Notes: generated from the sequence alone by a model not told the origin. A stretch of DNA of 64,000 nucleotides from Adiantum capillus-veneris (GCA_014529385.2 CM043942.1:58095340-58159339); one strand, 5' to 3'; numbered from the stretch's first letter, positions 24,103-39,484 are shown. Made by a program: numbers and translations.

Positions 24103-27100
24103 TGGCTGACAATAACCAAGAGAGTATAATAAACATTGATAACTTTGATTTTGCAGATGAAGGTGCTAATGATGATGCCCCCATGTTTATCAATTATCTT
24201 GTTACTAGGTTGCATCAAGCTATGGGCAACCCTACTTTGCACGCCGAAGTTACTCAACAAGTTTGTGCTTATGGGATTTCCCTTCCTCTCCAAGAGGAGA
24301 GAGAGCTTAAATGAATCCCTAAGTTCCTTTGAAGATGTGGCTCCACAAAGACGGTGGTCTAGACGATCGCCAACTCCTCCCATGAGGAAATTGTCAACAC
24401 ATAGTCCTTCTCCTCGTCACTTTGAAAGGGAAGAGCGGAAACAAAGGAAGAAAAGGTCAAGAAAGAGTTCGCCCTCTTCTCATTCTTCTTCACCTTCCTC
24501 ATCTCCCGACGAAAGCTATGGCTATTCTTCTAGAGAATACAAGAGGGGAGGACATCGAAAATCATACCTTGCTTGGAAAAGGTCACAAAAGCTCAAGAAG
24601 TTTAAAAGAATATCTCTTTTCTCACCTATGCTGGCACCTTTGGTGCCACCAACAAAGTATTGGCCTTCATCCAGCAATTTGATGTGGCCTTGGAGACGAG
24701 GGCTTCATGGAGTCCTCCAAGCTACACCATGTAGCTATGCACTTCCAAAAATTGGATCGTCAATGGTGGGCTAGCCTTCGTGGCAATGGTGAAGCCCCAA
24801 AGACATGGAATAATCTACAAGTTTCCACCATGAAGCAATTCCTTGCAAGAGATGCAAAGGAGAAAGTACTTATCGAATGGCACAATTTGAAGGTTCTCTC
24901 ACATGAGTCTATTCACAGGTGTCTTCCAAAAGATAGACTTCGCCGAGCAAAAGCAACAATTTTTTGTGGGATTATCTGAAGAAATGGCCGAGTATGTCAA
25001 CTCCCAACGGCCTGGTTCTATCACTGAAGTAATCCACCACACCATGGTTGCTTCTCGCATCAATTTCCAACAAGAGGCTAAATGGAATGTCAAGCCCATG
25101 GAAAACAAAGGCAAAAGTAATGCAAGCGGGAAAACCAATGCCCAAAATTCTTTCAAAGGCAGTTCCAGTAACAATAACAACAACAATCGATCCAAGGAGA
25201 AGGGAGTTTACAAAGGTAAAAACAAACTCTCTCATGAAGAGCTTGAAGCTTTTCGCAAGGACCATAAGTGTTTTAAGTGTGGGGAGCAAGGACATGGCTA
25301 TCGTTCTTGTCCCAAGAGAAATACCCACAGTGAACTCCTAGAGCTTCCACCATTGAAGCTCCAAAAGAGGATGCTCATTGCAAAGGATCACCTCTCTCCT
25401 ATGCTTGGGAAAAGGTAAGGAAACATGATGCCTTCATGTTGTTTGACCTTGGCTCTACTCACAACTTCATATCAATGGAGTTGGCCACCAAGTTGGGCCT
25501 TCAAGCTTTTGAGATGGGAGATACTGTAACTATTGACACAACTTTCAAGGGACAGAAAGCCTCCATTACTCCCTTGATTGGGAAGTTGAGACTTCATGTT
25601 CAAAGCTATGTCAACAAAGAAGACTTTTTCATCTCTCCTCTCCAACATGAGGATGCTATCCTAGGGGCACCATGGTTCAACCACATGGCTGCCGACATGA
25701 AGTTCCCTGAAAGGAGAATCTACTTCACCTACAAGGGAAAGATCATATATATAGATGCTAATGAGTCTGGCCGTACTATACCACTTGTAAATTCACCAGC
25801 TATTGATAAGTCAATGAAAAGCTTGATTTATGTGTACATGATTTTAGTCAAAGAATCCACTAATGGTGCTAATGATTTATCAAATGAAAATGGTAGGAAT
25901 CAAGTAGAGTTAGACTTGTCTACTTTTCTAAATGGATTCCACTATGTTTTCATCGTTGATGATATCCCTATGGACTTATATCCACAATGAGGGGATGATG
26001 ACCATCAAATTGAGCTCCTACTAGGAAGCTCACTGCCTAACAAGCCTCCTTATCGAGTTTGCCAAACTCAACAAGAGGAGATCATGAGACAAGTACAAGA
26101 ATTGGTGTACAAAGGGATGGTGAGGCCTAGCTCCTCTCCCTTTTGTTTCTCCAGTCCCTTTAGTGCAAAAGAAAGATGGTACATACCGTATGTGTGTGGA
26201 CTATCGAGCACTAAAACATATCACTATCAAAAATAGATTTCCCGTGCCTAAGGTAGAATATCTGTTTGACAAGCTACAAGGCTCTACCTACTTCAGTAGG
26301 ATTGACCTTAAAAGCAGCTATCATCAAATAAGGATAGTGGATGAAGATATCCTAAAGACCATGTTTCATACAACGTTTGGTCTTTATGAATATCTAGTCA
26401 TGCCTTTGGCTTGACCAATGCACCAGCCACATTCAATCGTTTAATGGAGAAGATATTTAGAGCCTACCGCAAGTTCCTTGAAGTGTTCTTTGATGATATC
26501 ATCATCTACTCAAGCAACATCTCCAAGTGATTTTTCAAGCATTAAGGGACACAAGCAACATCTCCAAGTGATTTTTCAAGCATTAAGGGAGAACAAGCTT
26601 TTTCTCAACCAAAAGAAAAGCGAATTTTTCCTTCAAGAGATTCAATACTTAGGTCATATTATCTTTCAAGATAGTATCCGTATGGATCCATCAAAGTTAG
26701 AGGTAATAAAAGCATGGCTTAATCCAAGGAATCTACTTGAGCTAAGAAGCTTTATTGGTATATGTGCATACTATAGACGCTTCATAGCAAAATTTTCTCA
26801 AATAGCAGGACTATTACATGACTTAACAAAGAAGAACATTAAGTATGCATGGACTGCTAAGGAGCAAAAAGCTTTTGACAAGCTCAAAGAGAAGCTTACC
26901 TCTACGACATTCCTCATACTTCCGGATCTCTCAAAGACATTTGAGGTCCAATGTGATGCTTGTGGTGATTGCCTTGGAGTAGTCTTGCTTCAAGAAGGGC
27001 ATGCCATAGCATATGAGGGCCAAAGGCTCAATACGGATGAATAGGTCGTGGGCATTTATGAGAAAGAGCTTTTAGCTCTTCCACATTCCCTAGACACATG

Positions 27101-28785
27101 GAAGCACTATTTATTGGGGACTCCATTCATTTTACGAACAGACCACCAAAGTCTCAAGTACTTCATAATTGCAAACCAAGCTTTCCGACAAACAAATGAG
27201 GTAGGCAAATTTTCTTTCGCAATTTTATTTTCATATTGCTCACGTTGCTAGTAAGCACAATCAAGTGGACGATGCACTTTCACGATGACCAAAAGTCAAT
27301 GCGTGTCTATAGCAACTCACAATGATCTATCTTCTATGATAGATGAGTATGCTACTGACCCTGACTTTAAAGATGTAATGTCAACCCTTGCTTTGGAGAA
27401 GAAAGAGGAACCATTCACCTTGCAGGATTGTTATCTTCTCCATGGAAATAGGCTATGTGTTACCCATTCCCTTCCTGAGAAATTCATGTATGAATCCCAT
27501 GCTCCTCCCTATGTGGGACATAGAGGCATTCAACCTACTCTTTGAGGAGTAGAGACGTACTTCTATTGGCCTACCATGAAAGTGGACATACAAGAGTATG
27601 TTTCAAAATGTGTGGTATGCCAAAAGCCTAGGTATGATAGAGGGAAGAAAATTGGATTACTCCAGCCATTGCCAATCCCTAATTCACCATGGGAGAGTAT
27701 ATCCATGGATTTTATCTTTGGATTATCCAAGTCTATCCATGGAAATACGGGAATATGGACAATAGTCGACAAGTTTAGAAGGCAAGCACACTTTATTCCT
27801 GTCAAAAAGACTATTAAGGCACACCAAATGGAAACCATCTTCATATCTCATATTTTCAAACACCATGGATTACCAACATCCGTCATGCTAGATAGAGATC
27901 CTAAAATAACCATCAGTTTTTGGAAAGGTCTCTTTGAAAATCTAGGTACAAGATTGAATTTCTCTTTGGCCTATCACCCACAAACGGATGGCCAAAGTAA
28001 GATAGCCAATCTTTCAATACTCGATCTACTAAAGACTTATGTTACAGAAGTAGATCAATGCTCACAATGGGATAAGTACTTACCCCTTGTAGAGTATGCA
28101 TCCAATAATAATGTCACTACTACTACGGGAAAAGCACCTTTTGAGATCATCGAGGGAAGACCTAAAAGTCCCTTGCTACTTAAAGTACTTGGGAAAATCT
28201 TCACTGCTCATGAGTATAGTCGTGACCTACAAGAATCTTTTCAAAAGGTTAAGGAGTCTATATGCATCTCTCAACAAAGGCAAAAAGTTGCTGCTGACAA
28301 GCACAAAAGGGCCTTAACGTTCAAAGAAAATGATTTGGTCTTACTTAAGTTTCCCAAGGCTTGATTGAGGCAAATGACCAATAAAAGTGCTATGGGCCAT
28401 CAAAAATGTTATGCTAATTTAGCAAAAAGATACTATGGTCCTTTTCAAATCCTGAAGCCACTCAATGACATGGCTTATCAACTCAAGTTGCCAAACCATT
28501 GGCTCATACACAATGCTTTTTCACGTGAGCCTACTTAAGCCCTACAAAGGAGAGCCACCAAGAGAATTTATTATTGAAGACCCTCCAAAAATCGAAGACC
28601 AAGAAGAGGTGCAAAAACCCAAAGCTATCCTTTGGCATGAAAAGGTACTACAACATGGTAAGATTATACGACGATGTCTTATTAAGTTCAAAAATTATCC
28701 CTTTGAAGATGCTAGATGGATGCAAGGAATACAGCTTAAGGATAGTATGAACCTTGTCAATGCTTACAATGTTGCACTAGAGTAG
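24103..28785 (+). pseudogene. Gypsy-1 Gag-Pol (decayed)
   Basis: Starts MADNNQESIINIDNFDFADE. Gag frames are broken at several points and end in a CCHC knuckle CFKCGEQGHGYRSC (~25269). Protease LFDLGSTHNFIS (~25437) has Leu where the family has Ser/Thr in D-S/T-G. RT has YRMCVDYRALKHITIKNRFP, YFSRIDLKSSYHQI and a degraded catalytic FFDDIIIYS (~26490). RNase H is seen as LSKTFEVQCDACGDCLGVVL and LRTDHQSLKYF. Integrase has WPTMKVDIQEYVSKCVVCQK, ISMDFIFGLSKSIHGN and YHPQTDGQSKIANL. The end (28600-28785: AILWHEKVLQHGKIIRRCLI, FKNYPFEDARWM) resembles a chromodomain. Stops and frameshifts throughout exclude function. Confidence 0.93.
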
Positions 28786-29133
28786 GCAAATGTAAATGCT
28801 TTCTAAATGAACAATGTTTTTGTCTTAGACTAATCCTCTTTTGTGCACAAATTCAAATAGTATGCATGCTTAGAATCGTGTTTGTGATGACGACGTCACT
28901 CAAACACCAAGTAGAATTTGTCACTCTACTTTGGGAGTATGATATGAACTAAAGAGCATACATGCTTGCGACAGCTACGTCTCCCAAGCACCATGGACTA
29001 GTCATCCATTCTAGAATGATGTTGCAGGGTGAAAAGGGATCCTCTACCCACTAAGAAACATAGACTAATGACTAAAACTTTTATCTCTTCTACCTCATAG
29101 TCGAGGATGACTATGATTTCAAGAGAGAGGTAA

Positions 29134-29825
29134 TGTCATACAATCTAATATCTAACCAACCCAAATGATTTATCATATTAAACTAATCATTTAATGTGGG
29201 ATAAGAAACGGGAACAAGGGTTAGAATATAGATATGTGCTTATGGATCTGTCTCAACACGGGGCCAAGGTTAAAGGGATCCAAATGAGAGATGGTATGTT
29301 AAAGAGCAATGCTACCTAATGGAGCTTAAAGACCTTAGGGTTAGCTTCATTAAAGACCTCCAAAATTTAGTGTTAAAAAGTCATTTGACCTTAAGCAAGC
29401 TAGGGCTGACCTTGAGGTGGGAACCCTACCCAAGCATGAGGTGCTTGTCGGCTTGCTAACTAAAGTGCTTATAAGAAGTGTTTGTGGGAACTTTGCCCAA
29501 ATCTTGAGGTGTTTTTTATGCTTAAAAATGACTAAGGTTCTTGAAGTGTTCAATTCAAAGAGAAACTCTCAAGAGGCATAAAGGGTTTCCATGCATAATT
29601 GATCAAGTCTTAAAGTGTTCAATTCAAACCAAATGACTTAAGAAGCATAAAAGACATATGTCAAAATCCTCCACATGTGGTCCTCATGATGTGCTTGAAT
29701 CCTATTGGATAGGTTATAAAGGGGTCCAATGAGAATTTTGATGCATAAAAATAAATAAATAATTAATCACTTTCTCTCAAAGAGGAAAAAGAGGACACAT
29801 GTCCAAATGATATAATAAATAATAT

Positions 29826-29865
<40 letters not shown>

Positions 29866-30595
29866 TGGACCAAGCATGAGAGGGGGGTATACACACACAC
29901 ATTCTCTCATTGTGTGGAGTGCAAAGTGCAAGAGCTCCATCTCCTTCTCCAAGCTTGTTGAGAAGTGGAGAGTCTACACCAACACTCTTGGCTATGTAAT
30001 TCAAATCCAACCAAGAGCCATGCTTCAATGCTTAAGCTTGTCATCTTCTTCATCTTCATTACTATGCCATTATGCTATGCTAAGCAAGAAGGGCGATGAT
30101 AAGTGAGGAACTATTTCTTTCTCTATGGATGATTCTTCTTCCTCTTCCCTACCCTCATTCCCCGCTAGCTCTCTCCACCGTCGAAGGTGTTTGAGGCCTT
30201 GGGACTAAGGCCTGGGATAGGTAATGATTTTTGCAAAGTTTATGTTATGCTTGTGATGCATGAAGTTTTCCATCTTCATTGCATTACCTAGGTCACAAGG
30301 AACACAAAGATTGTATTGTATCAAGTCTCTCTTGATGGGAGAATCTATAATACAAACGGCTTTTGGAGGGGGGACCATCGGCTCCAAGTAAATCTGGTCC
30401 TCAACTATTGTCATGTTCTCTAACACTCTCTCTCTTGCAAAAGTATTGTTCATGCCAAGTTAATTAAGTACTATGTTTATGTTGCTACCATCAATTAAGT
30501 TCACCCCCTATGTTCTCAAAGTAATCTCACAAAAATGCTCACTCTAATTCCCTTAATTCCACTATTCTCAAAGTTCATAGGCAATTTCCATTACA
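29134..30595 (+). repeat. Gypsy-1 3' LTR
   Basis: 1462 bp, preceded by polypurine CAAGAGAGAGG (~29120-29130). It carries its own, shorter GA microsatellite at ~29828-29861. Confidence 0.92.
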
Positions 30596-30923
30596 GGATC
30601 TCTATCTCCCAACACTATGGATATTGGCAAGCCATGGTATTTTAAAATCTTGGATATGAAGAGAGTTGTCATTTGATATGCTTAATAGTGTTTTTCACAG
30701 GTATAAAGTGTGCTTCTTTGCTAAACCTATCAACAAATATTGTCCATATTCCTATATTCCCATGGATAGACTTGGGTAATTCAATGATAAAATCCATGGA
30801 TATGCTCTCACGTGGTGAATTAGGAATTGGCAATGGTTGGAGCAATCCAAGTTGCTTTCCTCTATCATACTTCATCTTTTGGCATACTATGCATTTTGAA
30901 ACATACTTTTGTATGTCTATTTT

Positions 30924-31045
30924 TGTTGGGAGAAGAGGGGGGGATCGACCCCTTAAACAATTCAACACAAGCTTCCAAGCATCACTATCAACCTGTCCAC
31001 CTCTTCTTCCAATTTCCAAGCACACACACTCACACTTAGACTATG

Positions 31046-31103
<58 letters not shown>

Positions 31104-31640
31104 CATAGAATTGACATAGACATGCTTGTAAGAGAGTGTAAGAGATGTGTAAGAGATGGAGACTAGATTAGAGAGTACACAACAAAATAACCATAGCATA
31201 AGAGAGTAGAGAAGATAATCTGCAAGAGAACGGCCTAAATCTAGCCCCAAAGTCCACGGCACCTCTCTTGTGGAGTTGGTATTTAATATATTATTTTTGA
31301 GTTTAAGGTGCCAAAAATTGAGGCCCCTCTTTTTACAACCACTTCACTTTTGTAAATGAGTGAAGCTCATTAGTTCTTGCATGACCCATAAGGGGAGTTC
31401 TCACTACAATTATTTACAGAGCCATAGTGGCTTATTGAAACTAAAATATTGTGTAAATATAAAAACGGCCGAGAGGGTTATTGCCTGCGCCTCTTCATCA
31501 ACTCCCAGCATTCCACTCTACAAAATCATCATCATCAACTCAATTAGTAAAATAAATAGACAACACATAATTAACCATTACGCCCAGCTATCCTAATTGC
31601 AGCTAACCACTACAACAGGAGGGTACCCAGTCTCGTAACA
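30924..31640. mobile_element. Solo LTR of another family inside Gypsy-2 integrase
   Basis: 717 bp bounded by TGTTGGG and GTAACA and flanked by ATTTT on both sides (30919-30923 and 31641-31645). Its removal rejoins the integrase frame (YWPTMK | IDIQKYV). It contains no coding sequence. A (CA)n tract lies at 31046-31098. This is the usual product of unequal LTR recombination; the strand is not determinable. Confidence 0.88.
31046..31098. repeat. (CA)n microsatellite
   Basis: About 53 bp of CA inside the solo LTR. Confidence 0.97.
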
Positions 31641-32757
31641 ATTTTCATGGTAGGCCAATAAAAGTACGTCTCTACTTCTCGAAGAGTAGGTTAATTCCCT
31701 CTATGCCCTGCATAAGGGGGTGCATGGGATTCATACATTACTTTCTCACGGAGTGAGTTAGTAGCACATAGACTATTTCCATAGAGAAGATAACCATCCT
31801 GCAAGGTGAATGGTTTCTTCTTCTTCCCTAATGCAAGGACTGAAATCATGTACTTGAAGTTGGGATCAGTAGCATACTCATCTATCATAGAAGATAGATC
31901 ATTGTAAGTTGCTATAGATATTGCATTTTCTCTTGGCCATCGTGATAGTGCATCGGCCACTTGATTGTGCTTGCCAGCAATGTGAGCAATATGAAAACTA
32001 AATTTCAAAAGAAAAATTTACCACCTCATTTGTTTGTTGGAGAGCTTGGTTTGCGTCATGAAGTACTTAAGGCTTTGGTGATTTTGTTTGTAGGATGAAC
32101 AGAGTCCCCAAAAGATAGTGTTTCCATGAGTCTAGGGTGTGTAGAACAACTAGTAGCTCTTTTTCATATATGCCCAATACTCGCTCATTGGAATCGAGTC
32201 CTCGACTCTTGTATGCTATGGCATGCCCTTCTTGAAGCAAAATTGCTCTAAGGCAATCACCACAAGCATCACATTGGACCTCAAATGTCTTTGAGAGATC
32301 TGGTAGTGTAAGCACAAGCTAAGAAATAAGTTTCTCTTTGAGCTTCTCAAAAGCATCTTGCTCTTTTGCAATCCATGTATACTTAATGTTATTTCTTGTT
32401 AAGTCATGCAATGGTCCTGCTATTAGCGAGAATTTTTTTATGAAGCGTCTATAGTATACACACATACCAATAAAGCTTCTTAGCTCATCTAGATTCCTTG
32501 GATTAGGCCATCCTTTTATTACCTCTAATTTTGTTGGATCCATATGGATGTCATCTTATTGAGTCTCTTGTAGAAAATTTCACTCTTCTTTTGATTAATG
32601 AAAAGCTTCTTCTCCCTCAAAACTTGAAAGATTACCTGGAGATGTTGCTTATGCTCCTCAAGAGAATTGGAGTAGATAATAATATCATCAAAGGACACTC
32701 CAGTAAACTTGTGGTGGGGCCTAAAAAATTTCTCCATTAAGCGTTTGAATGTGGCCA

Positions 32758-32863
32758 GAGCATTTGTCAAGCCAAAAGGCATGACAAGATATTCATAAAG
32801 ACCAAACATGGAGCATTTGTCAAGCCAAAAGGCATGACAAGATATTCATAAATACCAAACATG
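32758..32863. repeat. 53-bp tandem duplication in Gypsy-2 RT
   Basis: GAGCATTTGTCAAGCC... repeats at 32758 and 32811 with one mismatch (AAAGACC/AAATACC). Confidence 0.93.
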
Positions 32864-34610
32864 GTGCGAAAAGTTATCTTTACAATATCTTCATTGACTA
32901 TCTTTATTTCATGATAGCCACTTTTAAGGTCAATCCTACTGAAGTAGATAGACCCTTGCAATTTATCAAATAGATTTTCTACCCGCGGCATGGGAAATCT
33001 ATATTTGATAGTGATCCTATTTAGTGCTCTATAATTGACACACATGCGGTATGTTCCATCTTTCTTTTGTACTAGAAGGACTAGTGAATAGAATGGAGAA
33101 GAGCTAGGCCTCACCATCTCTTTCTCTACCAATTCATGCACTTGCCTCATGATCTCCTCTTGTTGAGCTTGTGAAACTCGATAAGGAGTCTTATTAGACG
33201 GTGAGATTTTGGGTAGAATCTCTATTGCATGATCATCATCCCCTCATTTTGGAGATATCTCTCCAAGGATATCATCGATAAAAACATCTTGGAATTTATT
33301 TAGGAAATTAGACAACTCTAATTCCTCTTGATTCCTACCATTTTTATCTAGTAAAACATTAGGATCATTTACATATTCCTTAACAAAAATCATGTACATG
33401 GAAATTGAGCTTTTCATTGACAAAAGCATGTGTATTTACAAGGGGTATGGTGCAACCCGACTCACTAGCATCTATGTGCACGTTTTTTTCCCTGTACTTG
33501 AAATATATTCTCCTTTCAAGGAACTTCATACTAGCAACCATGCGATCAAACCATGATGCCCCTAAGATGACATCCTCATGCTGGAGAAGGGAGATGAACA
33601 AGTCTTCTTTGTCGACATATTTTTGTGGACATGAAGCCTAAATTTCCCAATCAAGAGAATGATTGTGGCTTCTTGCCCTTTGAAAGCTCCATGGGCATTC
33701 ATAGTGTCTCCCATCTCATGAGCTTGTATGCCTAATTTAGTGGCCAACTCCGTTGATACGAAGTGCCAGGGTCAAAAACGATAAAGGCATCATGCTCTCC
33801 CACCTTTCCCTGAGTATAGGAAAGGGGTGATCCTCTTTTGAAGCTTCAACCATAGAAGCACCAATTGGCTCATTGCATGCATTTCTTTTGGGATAGGTGT
33901 GATAGCCATATCCCTACTCTCCACACTTGAAGCATTTGTTGTCTTTGCAAAAATGCTTTAACTCTTCGGGAGAGAGTCTACTCTTACCTTTTTAGACTCC
34001 TTTGTCCTTAGCTTTGTTGTTGTTTTCGCTAGAGTTGCCTTGAGAAGAATTTTGAGCACTGTTCTTTCTTCTAGGCTTATTTTGGTCTTTAGTTTCCATG
34101 GGCTTAGAATTCCTCTTAGCCCCTTGTTGATTAATTTGTGAAGTGACCATGGTATGGTGTATGACTTTAGTAATGGTCCTAGGCCTTTGAGAGTTGACAT
34201 ACTAGGTCATGTCTCCAGATAGCCCAACACAAAACTATTGTTTTTGTTATCCAAAGTCTGTCTTTGGTACAATAGCTTTGAGATGTAAATCCCAAAACTT
34301 GTCCACATACTTGTGGATAGACTCATAGGGAGACAGCTTCAAGATTCGCCATTCTCGGTGAAAACTTTGTCTTTGGCATCACTTGCAAGAAAGTGCTTCA
34401 TTATGTAAGCTCTTAGAGCTTTCCATATCTTTGGAGCTTATCCATTAGCTTGTAGACTAGCCAACCATTGTTGGGAACACTTTTGAAAATGAATAGCTAC
34501 ATATCGTAGCTTAGAGGACTTCGTGAAGCCCTCATCTCCAAAGGCTGCATCAAATTTCTGGATGAAGGCCAAGACTTTGTTTGTGGCTGTGAGACCAAAG
34601 ACCGGCATAA

Positions 34611-36070
34611 TGATCTCCTCCCAAACTCCCTACTTATAGCCCTTGGCTCTAGTAAGTAGGACCCCTTACCTTATGCCCTTTCGCCCTTGGCCTACCCAAG
34701 CCCTCAACTCTTAGCCGTACCGAGCCCCCTTGGCCCTTGGCCTGACATTACTCCCCCCTTAAAGAAGCATTTTTGTCCTCGAATGGTTGTATCTTCATAA
34801 GAACACTAATGTTTCCCACAATGGAATCCTTCATGGATCTTTCAATCTAGTTGTTTGTTGGACCGATAGAAATTCAATGAAACCAAGAGAAACATTTTGA
34901 TTTTCCATATTTTTTTCCCTTTGCAACCATCTTGTGTAACCATCTCATATACAACATAGCATGTAGATTCTATTTAGAACTCATGTGAGCATGCTAAACA
35001 AGCTATTACAATTAGGATGTACCCAAAAGAGTACTTACTTTCACTTTCCATGAAAGTAACTGGCCGACGTAACTCATCAACAAAGTAGAAGTCCTTGAGT
35101 TATTACCTTATCGCATCAGTAAACAACCCCACTATAACTAGTGTTCAAGGTTGAGAACCTGATTTATACATGAAGAGACTAAACCTAGTCGCAAACATGC
35201 CTTATCTTGTGGTAAGAAAACTCAACTAGAGCAATACATACTTTCTAATTGGATTTCTTGGTGCTAACATAAGGTCTTTGCATATCCTTTAGCACAAGGC
35301 TACACTTGTAACCTACCTATCATCTTTGGATAGCTAGTAGTACTATGGTGTGTTTTCCCATAGTTTATAGACAATCTTCCAAAATGACTGATAAACGGGA
35401 ATCACAATGTCATACAACATTGCTAAGGAAGCAACAATGTCATCAATAGCCATCATGGTTAACTTGAAAGATCCACAAGCACCCAAACCGAGCCATGACC
35501 TCTATTGGTGATTGGTAGATCCAAAAGAAATCTCATAGAGATACTACACATAGAGTGCAAAATGCTTCATAAGCAACTAATTTGATGAATATGCATGCCA
35601 CTCCAAATCAACCTTTGTTAAACACTAGGACCCATAACACCTAGTGTGCATGCATTTAGCAAAAACCGATCTGAACCTGCATATCCATGTTCGTTCTTGG
35701 CCCTTGGCCTGACGTTGGACCATAATGGAAAGTGAAAATCAACCACACCTAGGTACCCAATGAAACATGTTCATCAACAAAAGATAGCCTTCCTACATAT
35801 ATAAACAACTATTCATCAAAGCTATTTTATGTGTACCTCAACAAGTATGACTAGGTAGCCAACAATTTTTTTCCACTGAAATTGTTCATGATACGATGTG
35901 TGTAAATAGTCTTAGAAACGGATTTGACCAGCACCTAGGGATCTTGTTACGACATATAATTAAAGGGTGCGAGTGTCAGTCCCAAAGACTCATATTTTCC
36001 ACATGTGGAATATGTCTCAAGTAAGGATGTCAGAAAAAAGAACATCCTTCAAGCACGAGATGTCCTTGTC
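34611..36070 (-). mobile_element. Element A relative, 3' portion (minus strand)
   Basis: Inverted match to ~15240-16745: the CTCATATTCTCCACATGTGGAATATG segment, the tail with CGAGGACAAAAATGC, a polypurine tract AAGGGGGGAG and then TGTCAGGCCAAGGGCC at 34747 leftward. The LTR here continues beyond the 44 bp seen at 16766 (GGGGGCTCGGTACGGC..., CTATAAGTAGGGAG) for roughly 130 bp before Gypsy-2 gag begins near 34610. No coding capacity is seen. Confidence 0.75.
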
Positions 36071-36077
36071 AAGAAGA

Positions 36078-37065
36078 TTGCATTCCACCTATTCACTAGC
36101 TATGCACTACAAGTGGGTGGTGGACCTGATTGCGAAGTCAGTAGGCCTGTGGCAAATGAGGTACATTGTTCTTGCCAGAGAAGATCTTACTAACGAGGTT
36201 GAAGGCAGAGCTTTGCATACCAAAGCTACTAGTTCAATATGCAAGTTCTTGCTTGAAGATGTTATTTCCAAGTATGGATGTGTTGAAAAAATTACTGTTG
36301 ATAGAGGAGAGTTGGATGCAGATGAAGCTCAAGAGCTTTTTGCTTGTATGGGCATTAAGCTGGCTCTCACTACAGTATACAATCCAGAAGGTAATGGGAA
36401 AAGTGAAATATGACATCCACCTATTGTCAAGGGCAAATTGGTGATTGGCCTAAACTCTTACCATTTTCTTTGTGGACTGATCGCACTACACACAATTCTG
36501 TTATAGGTTTTATGCCGTTTGAGCTAATGTACGGGCAAAAACCCATTATGCCTACAAAGGAAGCGGTTATGACTTGGACCATAATGCCATGGGAAGAGGG
36601 TATGTCTACATAAGATTTGCTTGCTCTATGTATTCTCCAACTTGAAAGGCATCAAGAAGATATCGAACATGCTAAAGAGAAGCTTAAGGAGGCAAGGTTG
36701 AAGAATAAAGCAGCATTTGATGGAAAGCAAAGACTATGACCTCATGCTATCCAAGACAGCGAGGACTGGGTACTTGTTTATGATAGTAGTTTGAAGAATC
36801 AATATATTGCTATGCAAAAAATGGTTAAACGGTGGTTTGGACCATATATGGTGCTTCATCTTTTTGATAATGCAACATATCAATTATGTGCAAACTTGAT
36901 GGTACTGTGCTCAAGGTGTCTATTGCGGGAAGACAAATCAAGTTGTTCAAGAAGCAAGAAGGAGAAATTGTTTTTGAAAATCTCAATTTGGATCAACTTC
37001 CAGAAGATAATGTTATGTATGCATCAAAAGATGTGTCTGATGATTCTTTCGATGATATTGATTAA
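36078..37065 (+). pseudogene. Gypsy-4 pol, integrase domain to C-terminus
   Basis: Integrase core in broken frames: YKWVVDLIAKSVGLWQMRYI, ICKFLLEDVISKYGCVEKIT, VDRGELDADEAQELF and TTVYNPEGNGKSE, the Asp/Asp/Glu-type fold of Ty3-gypsy integrases. It is followed by LWTDRTTHNSVIGFMPFELM, YGQKPIMPT and a GPYMVLHLFDNATYQL SH3-like segment. It ends VSDDSFDDID and a stop at ~37065. At least three internal stops or frameshifts are present. Gag, protease and RT are absent upstream; the sequence joins the element A fragment at ~36070. This family differs from Gypsy-1/2. Confidence 0.87.
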
Positions 37066-37098
37066 GTGTAATTGGCATAGATCGGAGGCTATGTAGGT

Positions 37099-37112
37099 TT
37101 AAAGGGGGTGGA
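37099..37112 (+). promoter_or_regulatory. Gypsy-4 polypurine tract
   Basis: TTAAAGGGGGTGGA directly precedes TGTCATGCAG at 37113, as expected at the start of a 3' LTR. Confidence 0.8.
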
Positions 37113-38970
<1,858 letters not shown>

Positions 38971-39484
38971 TCATTTAGCAAATTAATTTCTCCAAGCTTT
39001 AGCATTTCAAGCTTTAATTTCCTAAGGTTGAAGTCCAATAATGCTTAATTCTCCAAGCCTTAGCATTGCAAAGGTTCAAAATTCCCCTATTTCTTCCAAG
39101 CTTCATGTGTGCTGGAAGGGGAAGAATAATTGGGGGAAACAACACACTAGAAGGAGAGAGTGTGTGGTGCCTTTATTTTGTATATGAGAAGGGTAAAATG
39201 GTGTCAAAAGGCTAGTAGATAGAGGGTGTTAATCATGAGTGGGCGGCCATGGGCCTTTACCCCAACACATAGTTACTTGTGTACTCTATTGGAGCTCCTT
39301 AGTTATTGCATAGGTACATAGAAATACTTCTATAGGGTATCTTTAAGAGCTGCCGTATGTACTCCAGAATTGTTTATAATGTTCACATGTAATTTTGTTG
39401 TTATCCATATGTACTTCAAGAGAGCCTATAATGCCCATAAGTACTTTTGTTGACCTCCATATGTACTTCATGATTGTTGTCTAG

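Larger units (their letters stand above)
22215..30595 (+). mobile_element. Gypsy-1: complete Ty3-gypsy element nested in Gypsy-2
   Basis: 8381 bp, flanked by GGATC on both sides (22210-22214 and 30596-30600). LTRs 22215-23690 and 29134-30595 both run TGTCAT...CCATTACA. They differ by many substitutions and small indels, so the insertion is old. The order gag, protease, RT, RNase H, integrase, chromodomain-like end is Ty3-gypsy. It sits inside an inverted member of its own family. Confidence 0.95.
30601..34610 (-). pseudogene. Gypsy-2 gag-pol (minus strand), interrupted by a solo LTR
   Basis: Running leftward from 34610: gag remnant (TNKVLAFIQKFDAAF), protease region (MATKLGIQAHEMGDT), RT ([62 protein letters not shown]), RNase H (LSKTFEVQCDACGDCLRAIL), GKHNQVADALSRWP linker, and integrase (DIQKYVSKCIVCQK, ISMDFIIELPKSIHGN). 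The protein is close to Gypsy-1. A 53-bp tandem duplication (first copy from 32758, second from 32811) adds a frameshift in RT. The 5' LTR and gag start are missing: at ~34610 the sequence switches to the element-A-like fragment. Confidence 0.9.
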
